Shown here: piece by piece, positions 1-5,048 of the stretch
Position numbering within the stretch: position 1 is the stretch's first letter
Layout of the letters: each line of letters opens with the position of its first letter
NCBI GenBank assembly: GCA_014380825.1
Contig: JACMJD010000507.1
Span: 1-5,048, forward strand
Direction: 5' to 3'
DNA: 5,048 nt
Source: Phycisphaerae bacterium
GTDB lineage: Bacteria; Planctomycetota; Phycisphaerae; Tepidisphaerales; Tepidisphaeraceae
The notes under the pieces: model-generated
What the model was told of the DNA's origin: nothing
The model's input: the letters and a program-made list of their open reading frames with translations, nothing else
Database searches by the model: none
Translations under genes and position numbers: made by a program

Positions 1-257
1 ACGAGCGGGATGCTCAATCCCGCACCCACCGCTTGAATGCGTGAATTGACGATCATCGTCGTGTTGAACTTCCGCAGCCGCATGCCGATCAGGTCGGCGA
101 AGCTCACACGGGCGCCGCTGACGAGCGCGCGAACGTACAGGCCGACGAATTGAAACATGATTCCGAAGATGATGAGGAAGAACAGAAGGACGATCACGAG
201 AAGAATGACCCATCCGGTCGACCAGGTGCTGTCAGGTTGTGCGAGAAATGCCGGCAT
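1..257 (-). CDS. floA: FloA-type flotillin-like membrane protein, N-terminal part (cut by window edge)
   Basis: Reading leftward from an ATG at 257-255, 85 codons are open to the window edge. Residues 16-40 form one strongly hydrophobic segment (GWVILLVIVLLFF at its start). It is followed by YVRALVSGARVSFADLIGMR and then LRKF, which matches the FloA (YqfA, UPF0365) N-terminus, where an SGxR(V/I)S..DLIGMRLR-type stretch follows the single membrane anchor. FloA proteins are usually about 330 residues, so roughly a quarter is present and the SPFH-like body lies outside. Members are known to form membrane-domain scaffolds with detergent-resistant behaviour and to associate with NfeD proteins. The gene lies 103 bases downstream of nfeD on the same strand, the usual order. 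The start is supported by a good Shine-Dalgarno sequence (GAAAGGG). Family assignment is confident; cellular role in this organism is inferred. Confidence 0.9.
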   Translation of the reverse strand, partial: MPAFLAQPDSTWSTGWVILLVIVLLFFLIIFGIMFQFVGLYVRALVSGARVSFADLIGMRLRKFNTTMIVNSRIQAVGAGLSIPL

Positions 258-266
258 GTTCGTTAG

Positions 267-273
267 CCCTTTC
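267..273 (-). promoter_or_regulatory. Ribosome binding site of floA
   Basis: On the minus strand GAAAGGG sits 9 bases before the floA ATG at 257. It fixes the start. It is the only clear Shine-Dalgarno sequence at a start codon in this window. Confidence 0.7.
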
Positions 274-295
274 AAAGTGTCTCAACAATTCTTTC

Positions 296-361
296 GGTGT
301 AGAGGTGGGGAGGCGAGCAGGTGAGGAATTGCTCTTACACCTCTACACCTCGTCACCTCCT
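296..361. repeat. Inverted array of degenerate 8-base GAGGTG repeats with a perfect 12-bp stem, between nfeD and floA
   Basis: The right arm on the plus strand is three tandem octamers: CACCTCTA (338-345), CACCTCGT (346-353) and CACCTCCT (354-361). The left arm carries the complementary pattern in four octamers: GGTGTAGA (296-303), GGTGGGGA (304-311), GGCGAGCA (312-319) and GGTGAGGA (320-327). Bases 296-307 are exactly complementary to 338-349 (12 bp), with a 30-base loop; shifted registers by 8 also pair in part (for example 319-324 with 353-358). The last octamer ends on the final base of the nfeD stop codon. No T-run follows either arm, so it is not a standard intrinsic terminator. It could be an RNA hairpin that tunes floA relative to nfeD, or a copy of a dispersed intergenic repeat. 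Confidence 0.75.
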
Positions 362-1908
362 CATGCATTTGCTGCTTTGACGACCACGCGGCTGCCGCGC
401 GATTCCGTGACGGTGACATCGGTTCCCGCGCGAAGGAACGCGCCTTCGGTGACAACCGAGACCGGTCGCGAATCGTTCATTGTCTCGTCGCGAAACTCGG
501 CCGACCCACCGGGTTTCAGATCGGTCATGGCCTTGCCCGTCTGTCCGACCAGCGGCCAGACGATGTCGGCGCCCAGCGCGCCCATCATGGTCGGGTCACC
601 GCCGGGCGGCATCAGCATCATCTGATTGAAGTACGGAATCTTCGGCAGATATTTGCTGAGCCAGAACCATAGGATTAGCGAGCAGACCATTCCAAGGGTG
701 ACAACCAATAGTCCGCGTTGCATCGCCGCGATCGTGCCGTTCATGTTCGGCAACACACCTGGCCCGCTCGGTTCATTGCCGGCGAACGTCATGATCAGGC
801 CGACGACAATCATGAGGATGCCGGCGATTCCCGAGACGAAATGACCCGGGAAAATGAAGATCTCAAACGCCAGCAGCGCCAAGCCGAGAAAGATGATCGT
901 GACCTCCAGCCAACTCGCGTAGCCAGTCAGCAATGGAATACCGAGCAGCAAGCTGAGGCTCACGAGCGCGACGGCCTCGGGCGCTCCGTGACCGGGAGCC
1001 GAGAGTGCGATCTTCAGGCTGAGTATGAAGATCACCAGAAGGATCAGACGGGCAATCGTGGTTCCCAGCCAGCCGAGGATTTCTTCGCCGAGCGTCGGTT
1101 CGAATGTGTCGGCGATGCGGAGATGTCTCGCCTTTGCAAGTGCTTCCCGCGATCCGAACTCGCCGCTGCTCAGGCCGATGGCGCTGGCCGTGGCGCTGTG
1201 GATTGTCAGCAGCTTGTCTGCTGCATTGATGGGGTCGATCACTGAGCCGACCACTTTCCAACCGTCCGCGGCAAGTAATTTGAACCCATCATCATTCACA
1301 ATTCGTCTTTCACCGGCGGTGTTCTCGACGAATCGGATCGAATGCCCAAGCACGACCATCGCCTCGGCCAGTTTCGGATCATGCTTATTGCGCTGAGCGG
1401 AGTCGAGGAAATCCGCAAGCACGGGACTTTCTGCCTTTGCGCGCTCGGTGGGTGGCATCGCATCAACGCTGCCGTATCTATACATGATGGGTGCACAGTC
1501 ACCGATTTGCGCGTGCGGCTGCATCACGATCTCATCGCACGCGAACGCGATCATCGCACCAGCACTGATGGCCTTATCGCGGACGAACGCGATCGTGCGA
1601 ACACCTTCCTTATCTTGTCGCTTGATATATCGCGACATCTCCAGCGCGCTGGTGACGAGTCCGCCGTACGTGTCGATTTCAACGATGACGGTTTTCGCCC
1701 CGGCCGCGCGGGCTTTGGCGAAGCGACGCATGAACGAATCGCGTTCGACGTCGTCGATCGTGCCGCTGATGACGACGACCGCCGCCGGCTGCATCGCGAT
1801 ATCGGTCGTTGGTGACGAAACGCTTGAGATGTCCGCTCGAGCGGCAGCAGATGGCAGTAGAAGGCTCAACAGCGCGATCGCGATTCCGATGGATCGTGAT
1901 CTAATCAT
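361..1908 (-). CDS. nfeD: Long-form NfeD membrane serine protease (ClpP-class, YqeZ-like)
   Basis: The 515-residue product starts with a signal peptide (basic MIRSR, hydrophobic 8-20, likely cut after AAARA near 25). Residues 42-235 form a ClpP-fold protease domain: VVVISGTID, then EIDTYGG with the oxyanion-type Gly82-Gly83, then the nucleophile Ser115 in ISAGAMIA, followed by IGDCAPI. By alignment with archaeal 1510-N the Lys of the Ser-Lys dyad is Lys158. Five hydrophobic helices follow (about 284-302, 309-328, 333-353, 357-376, 398-417). A soluble C-terminal NfeD domain (OB-fold-like, about 446-512, ending EGAFLRAGTDVTV and then RVVVK) closes the protein. Families of this type cleave membrane-associated substrates and work with flotillin or stomatin partners; floA directly downstream fits. 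The ATG at 1908 gives a proper signal peptide. Only GAAGG lies before it, 1 base away and too close to act well as a ribosome binding site. Substrate unknown. Confidence 0.93.
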   Translation of the reverse strand: MIRSRSIGIAIALLSLLLPSAAARADISSVSSPTTDIAMQPAAVVVISGTIDDVERDSFMRRFAKARAAGAKTVIVEIDTYGGLVTSALEMSRYIKRQDKEGVRTIAFVRDKAISAGAMIAFACDEIVMQPHAQIGDCAPIMYRYGSVDAMPPTERAKAESPVLADFLDSAQRNKHDPKLAEAMVVLGHSIRFVENTAGERRIVNDDGFKLLAADGWKVVGSVIDPINAADKLLTIHSATASAIGLSSGEFGSREALAKARHLRIADTFEPTLGEEILGWLGTTIARLILLVIFILSLKIALSAPGHGAPEAVALVSLSLLLGIPLLTGYASWLEVTIIFLGLALLAFEIFIFPGHFVSGIAGILMIVVGLIMTFAGNEPSGPGVLPNMNGTIAAMQRGLLVVTLGMVCSLILWFWLSKYLPKIPYFNQMMLMPPGGDPTMMGALGADIVWPLVGQTGKAMTDLKPGGSAEFRDETMNDSRPVSVVTEGAFLRAGTDVTVTESRGSRVVVKAANA

Positions 1909-1914
1909 GCCTTC

Positions 1915-1942
1915 ATTTTAAGCGAAGTCCGGCGAATGTGTA
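1915..1942 (-). promoter_or_regulatory. Candidate promoter giving a leaderless nfeD transcript
   Basis: On the minus strand TACACA (1942-1937, four of six matches to TTGACA) and TAAAAT (1920-1915, five of six matches to TATAAT) are 16 bases apart. Six bases separate TAAAAT from the nfeD ATG, so transcription would begin at or next to the A of the start codon. The lack of a usable Shine-Dalgarno sequence agrees with this. A second -10-like TATAAG (1959-1954) upstream has no good -35. This is a consensus match by eye only. Confidence 0.3.
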
Positions 1943-1946
1943 TGGG

Positions 1947-1972
1947 AATCGCGCTTATAACGAAACGCGATT
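1947..1972. promoter_or_regulatory. 7-bp dyad flanking a -10-like TATAAG upstream of nfeD
   Basis: AATCGCG (1947-1953) and CGCGATT (1966-1972) are perfect inverted copies separated by 12 bases. The 12-base centre contains TATAAG on the minus strand (1959-1954). The arrangement looks like an operator over a promoter -10 element, or a small hairpin. No matching regulator gene is in the window, so the role is only a suggestion. Confidence 0.3.
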
Positions 1973-1982
1973 TTCCAACACG

Positions 1983-1997
1983 TCGGCACAGTGCCGA
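1983..1997. repeat. Short perfect palindrome TCGGCAC-A-GTGCCGA
   Basis: Seven complementary bases on each side of a single central A form a GC-rich dyad; as RNA it would be a 6-bp stem with a 3-base loop. It lies just downstream, on the minus strand, of the larger palindrome at 2002-2087. No U-rich tract follows on either strand, so it is not a convincing intrinsic terminator. It may help end or stabilise the 3' end of the PHP-GT4 transcript, or be a protein binding site. Confidence 0.4.
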
Positions 1998-2001
1998 GTC
2001 G

Positions 2002-2087
2002 CTGTTATCCAGAGCGGTACTCAGCGAAGGATCCAGCCTGAGTCCGGCGAAGCCAGATCCTTCGCGGATTACCGCTCCGGATGACAG
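2002..2087. repeat. 86-base imperfect palindrome, REP- or MITE-like intergenic element
   Basis: Bases 2002-2033 pair with 2056-2087: 28 Watson-Crick pairs, one G-T wobble (2006/2083) and three mismatches (2011/2078, 2020/2069, 2023/2066), around a 22-base loop. Each arm has the order CTGT-ATCC, GAGCGGTA, GCGAAGGATC. This resembles a motif I recall from intergenic dispersed repeats in many GC-rich environmental bacteria (TCATCC-GAGCG followed by CGAAGGATC), which commonly occur as facing pairs. It lies 26 bases past the stop codon of the PHP-GT4 gene. As RNA it would make a long hairpin that could protect that 3' end. No open frame or transposase is present, so any mobility would depend on a source elsewhere. 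Confidence 0.8.
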
Positions 2088-2113
2088 TGTTGACTTGAAG
2101 TCGGAGCGTTTGA

Positions 2114-4687
2114 TCAGATCGGCAATGCATCCGGCGCGGTCACGTCGGCGTGTTCTGACGTCGGCGGCTCCACGATGGCGAGATGATCCGCCCAGAAGGC
2201 GTCGAAGGTTTGTTCCAGGGAATAATGCGTGGCCCGCAGCGAGGCGTTGTGGGCCATGCGACGGCGGCGCAGTTCGTCGGCGAGCAGCAGGTCGATCATG
2301 CTCGCCCACAGGCGCGCATCGGTGGCGGGGAGCATCATGCCAGTGACGGCGTCTTCCATCATCTCCTTCGGGCCGCCTTCGTTGCTGACGACGACCGGCA
2401 GGCCGCTCGCCTGCGCTTCCATCACCACCTGGCCGAGCGTGTCGGTGCGAGAGGGGAAGACGAACAGGTCGCTCCCCGCATACAGCGCGCCGAGCTGTTT
2501 GTCGTTTCGGAACCCCAGGAAATACGCCGGCGTTCCCGCGAGCTTCTTTTTCATCTCGGCAAGATAAGGACCGTCGCCGGCGACGATCAGCGCGGTATCG
2601 TTTCGCTGGCGGCACAGTTGCCGGAACGCATCCACCAGCAGCGGGAGATTTTTCTCAACGCTCACGCGACCGACGTAGAGCAATCGCAGCGGTTCCTTCA
2701 CGTTCAGGTCGGCCCAGAGATTCGGATCGCGATGCGAGGGATTGAACTTGGCCGTGTTCACGCCGGGCTGAATCATGCGCAGGTTCTCATCATTCAACCC
2801 GAGATCGCGCAGGTTGAATCGATACTGATTGCTGCGCGAAAAGACCGCGCTGGTCTGTCCGTACAGCCATCGCATGTACGCCTTGGTTCCGTCGGCCATG
2901 CGGTGATCGCGCGTGAGGTGCGAGACGTACGCGGGAAAATCGGTGTGATATGTCGCCAGCAGCGGGACGCGCAGCATTTTTGAGACGATCCATCCGCACA
3001 ATCCCATTGGACCGGGAGTCGAGATGTGGATCGCGTCGAACTGCTGACGGTCGGACCATTCCAGCACATCAAGCAGCGGGGGGAGGTTCAGGCGGATGTC
3101 CTGGTAGTATGGAAGCGGACGCGAAAGCAGCGGGACGAAGTTTTTGCGATTGATCGACGAAGAATCCGGAGAAGAGACTGGAGCTTCCGCTTCCGGCTGC
3201 GACGGAGCGCACGTGTGAATCGTCAAGTGACGACCGAGCCGGTGTGCTTGTTCACCCATGTCGCGGATGAACCTTGCGACGCCGTTTACTTCGTCGATCG
3301 TGTCGGTGAACAGTCCGATGCGAAGCGTGCTCGCCTGTTTGGGTTTGTGCTGCCGCGTGATCTCGTGCAGCAGGTGGCGCTCCTTGTTCTGATGGAACAC
3401 CGCGAAGTAGTAGGGCATCAGCGTGAACTGCTGCGCGATCGCGGCCCCGATCGAATCGAACAGGCCCGTGAAGCTCGCATCGTCTATGCTGCGATTGATC
3501 GCATCGGCGATGCCCTGCGAAACATCGCGGTTGATCCGGCTGACGAAGTCAAACATATCGCGATGCTCACCCAGCGGCGGCATGCCGTCTTTCAAACTGC
3601 TGCGCAGCGACGGATGTTCCTGATAGTGTTTGATGGCCGAGTCGACGAACAGGCTTTTCAACAGCGCCGTTCCCGCGACGGGCTCGGGTGGATGGCCGCT
3701 GAACGGCGAGACGATCGTTCGCCCGAATTTCTTCACGCGACTTTTCACATATTGCTTGGCGATCGCGAACTTCGACGGCGCGGGCCGCTCACCCACGATC
3801 ATCTGTAGCACCTGCGTCGCGAAGTTTGCCTGTCGGCCGGTGAGGAGATGATTCGTGTAATAGCGAACCGCGACGCTGTAAAACGTGTGCGCCAGCTTCG
3901 CGCTCGAGCCCGCTTCGCCCCCCGGCGCGCAGCGGCCCTCACGAAGACAATTCAGCACATCGTCGACCGTCTGCACATCGGCCGGAAATTCTGTCCAGGT
4001 GCGGCCGATGTTGAGCAGCCCGTGATCGTCGCTGCCCGCCGTGCGGGTTTTTTTCCAGGGTTCGTCCCAGCGCGGCGAGAGGTTGTGTGTCTCGGCGAGT
4101 CGCTGGATTTCAGATTTAGTTAGCCGATCGAGCAGCGGCTCGAACGCGTCGCGATGCAAACTGCTGTGCGCGCCGTTCAGGCATTCGAACCCTTTGAACA
4201 TCAACAACAGCCGTTCGACATGCCAGCGCTCGAGCTTGTCATTCTGACGGTAAATCGGATGCGCCACCGAATGCGCGAGTCTATGCCGCTCAATGAATGC
4301 GGCCACGTCGTAGATGTTGCTGGCCAGGTCCTGTAGCTGCGCGTGCTGCTCGCGTTCGATGCCCCAGACGAGGATGTGCATCTTGCACAGGTCTTCGGGA
4401 AACCAGGTCGTCAGCTCTTCGCCTACGATGACGTTCGCGCGATCGGCGATGCACAGGGCGCCGTCGATCGTGTCGTGATCGGTGATGGTGACGAAATCCA
4501 TCCCACGCCCGGTCGCCTGCGCGTAGACATCGTTCGGCTTGCTGTAGCACTCCGGGCAGTTGATCGCTTCCAGCGCTACCTCGGCGGCTTGGTTCGATGC
4601 TTCGGAATGGCAATGCAGATCCGCGCGGCGCACGGAGGCGGGGGTCCAACTCTGCGAGGCGTGCGGGGTGAATCGCTGTTCGTTCAT
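2114..4687 (-). CDS. PHP-domain metallohydrolase fused to a GT4 glycosyltransferase
   Basis: The product has 857 residues in three parts. Residues 20-255 form a PHP domain with likely metal ligands intact: DLHCH (His25, His27), TDHD (69-72), Glu90, His104, His139 and His143, Glu168, and SDDH (219-222, with Asp220 and His222). PHP domains are phosphoesterase-like. Residues 265-450 are mostly helical-looking and match nothing I recognise. Residues 455-835 form a GT-B fold of family GT4: RIGLFTDTID..NGV (456-470), STPGP (556-560), YHTDFPAYV (580-588), YVGRVSVEKN (671-680), VAGDGP (702-707), and FPSRTDTLGQVVMEAQASG (744-762). The usual EX7E pair reads Asp749-x7-Glu757. Closest by motif are MgtA/PimB-like and SqdX-like enzymes, so donor and acceptor (lipid or polysaccharide) stay open. 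No signal peptide or membrane helix is seen, so it should act at the cytoplasmic face. The ATG at 4687 has only a weak TTAGG 12 bases upstream. It lies 108 bases after trpD. Confidence 0.93.
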   Translation of the reverse strand: MNEQRFTPHASQSWTPASVRRADLHCHSEASNQAAEVALEAINCPECYSKPNDVYAQATGRGMDFVTITDHDTIDGALCIADRANVIVGEELTTWFPEDLCKMHILVWGIEREQHAQLQDLASNIYDVAAFIERHRLAHSVAHPIYRQNDKLERWHVERLLLMFKGFECLNGAHSSLHRDAFEPLLDRLTKSEIQRLAETHNLSPRWDEPWKKTRTAGSDDHGLLNIGRTWTEFPADVQTVDDVLNCLREGRCAPGGEAGSSAKLAHTFYSVAVRYYTNHLLTGRQANFATQVLQMIVGERPAPSKFAIAKQYVKSRVKKFGRTIVSPFSGHPPEPVAGTALLKSLFVDSAIKHYQEHPSLRSSLKDGMPPLGEHRDMFDFVSRINRDVSQGIADAINRSIDDASFTGLFDSIGAAIAQQFTLMPYYFAVFHQNKERHLLHEITRQHKPKQASTLRIGLFTDTIDEVNGVARFIRDMGEQAHRLGRHLTIHTCAPSQPEAEAPVSSPDSSSINRKNFVPLLSRPLPYYQDIRLNLPPLLDVLEWSDRQQFDAIHISTPGPMGLCGWIVSKMLRVPLLATYHTDFPAYVSHLTRDHRMADGTKAYMRWLYGQTSAVFSRSNQYRFNLRDLGLNDENLRMIQPGVNTAKFNPSHRDPNLWADLNVKEPLRLLYVGRVSVEKNLPLLVDAFRQLCRQRNDTALIVAGDGPYLAEMKKKLAGTPAYFLGFRNDKQLGALYAGSDLFVFPSRTDTLGQVVMEAQASGLPVVVSNEGGPKEMMEDAVTGMMLPATDARLWASMIDLLLADELRRRRMAHNASLRATHYSLEQTFDAFWADHLAIVEPPTSEHADVTAPDALPI

Positions 4688-4795
4688 ATGCTAGCGTAGC
4701 CTAACTTAACTTATGATATCCGAAACGCGGGGTGTGTGCATCAGAGAATGTATTAGCGGAGCGCGAAGGTTCAGTGAAGGGCGCTTTATCGGTCC

Positions 4796-5048
4796 TCACG
4801 CCGATTGCGTGCAACGAACGAGGGTTTGAAGTGTTGAATTCGCCCGCCCCGAATCGACGGTTTCCGATGCGAGTGCGAGACCCATTACAAGATCGTTCGC
4901 TTTTCCCGCGACCACCAGCGCCGCGGCCGCGTTAAGCAGTGCAATATCCCGCGCTGGCGACTTCAGTCCGTCGAAGATCGCCTTCAGTATAGCCGCCGAC
5001 TCGTCGGCGCTATTCACTTGCAGATCCGCGAGATTCGCGTGCGCGAGG
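4796..5048 (-). CDS. trpD: Anthranilate phosphoribosyltransferase, C-terminal part (cut by window edge)
   Basis: The frame is open from the right window edge to a TGA at 4798-4796, giving 83 codons. It contains ESAAILKAIFDGLKSPARDI, followed directly by LLNAAAALVVAGKA, then DLVMGLALASETVDSG and a short charged tail. This is the typical end of TrpD, where the LLNAAAAL(V)VAGKA helix and the G..LA.E..DSG.A helix close the alpha/beta domain. The enzyme transfers the phosphoribosyl group of PRPP to anthranilate in tryptophan synthesis, in the cytoplasm. TrpD is usually about 340 residues, so roughly three quarters, including the PRPP-binding and active-site loops, lies outside. A GTG at 5017-5015 is in frame but is an internal valine, not a start. 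No other trp gene follows on this side. Confidence 0.9.
   Translation of the reverse strand, partial: LAHANLADLQVNSADESAAILKAIFDGLKSPARDIALLNAAAALVVAGKANDLVMGLALASETVDSGRANSTLQTLVRCTQSA

Noticed and set aside
239..625. A 128-codon plus-strand open frame crossing the nfeD-floA gap
   Set aside because: It is antisense to the starts or ends of two well-supported genes and includes the 8-base repeat array; no start signal or domain supports it.
718..1245. Plus-strand open frames opposite nfeD
   Set aside because: They are antisense to the protease and membrane part of nfeD, and their low-complexity charged translations look like shadows.
1905..2615. A 236-codon minus-strand open frame overlapping the end of the PHP-GT4 gene and the gap before nfeD
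   Set aside because: It starts inside the GT4 domain in another frame, is rich in Arg and Ala without motifs, and runs through the palindrome at 2002-2087. It only stops 1 base into nfeD by chance.
3026..3808. A 260-codon open frame on the plus strand
   Set aside because: It is wholly antisense to the PHP-GT4 gene, whose motifs are intact across the same bases. Its translation is arginine-rich with no recognisable domain, as expected for the mirror frame of GC-rich coding DNA.
4685..4695. CATATGCTAGC at the start of the PHP-GT4 gene, recalling an NdeI-NheI cloning junction
   Set aside because: Common expression vectors have an extra G between the two sites and further tag sequence around them. 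The surrounding bases read as natural gene and intergenic DNA, so this is chance.
4757..4784. Possible terminator hairpin after trpD (AGCGC and GCGCT arms)
   Set aside because: The stem is only about 5 bp around a long loop, and no U-rich run follows on the minus strand.

Overview
The window reads as GC-rich bacterial chromosome. All four recognisable genes lie on the minus strand, so the layout runs from right to left. In transcription order they are: the last 83 codons of trpD (anthranilate phosphoribosyltransferase, 4796-5048, cut by the window edge); a complete 857-residue fusion of an N-terminal PHP metallohydrolase domain with a C-terminal GT4 glycosyltransferase (2114-4687); a complete 515-residue long-form NfeD with a signal peptide, a ClpP-class serine protease domain, membrane helices and a C-terminal NfeD domain (361-1908); and the first 85 codons of a FloA-type flotillin-like protein (1-257, cut by the window edge).

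The nfeD-floA pair is a known conserved module (compare yqeZ-floA of Bacillus). It belongs to membrane-domain organisation and membrane proteolysis. The PHP-GT4 protein is probably a cell-envelope or exopolysaccharide glycosyltransferase with an attached phosphoesterase-like domain; donor and acceptor cannot be read from the sequence. The trpD fragment belongs to tryptophan synthesis and shows no functional link to its neighbours here.

The least explained DNA is between the genes. The 205-base gap between the PHP-GT4 gene and nfeD holds three inverted repeats in a row. The largest is an 86-base imperfect palindrome whose arms resemble a family of dispersed intergenic repeats. The same gap has a possible promoter placed so that nfeD could be transcribed without a leader. 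The 103-base gap between nfeD and floA holds an inverted array of degenerate 8-base repeats built on GAGGTG, starting at the nfeD stop codon and able to fold on a perfect 12-bp stem.

No RNA genes, insertion sequences, CRISPR arrays or phage genes are visible. Taxonomy is uncertain. High GC, weak or absent Shine-Dalgarno sequences at two of three starts, the PHP-GT4 fusion and the repeat motif would fit Planctomycetota (Phycisphaerae-like) or a similar environmental lineage, but this is inference. I see no clearly new multi-gene system. The points most worth a second look are the intergenic repeat structures and the uncharacterised middle region of the PHP-GT4 protein.
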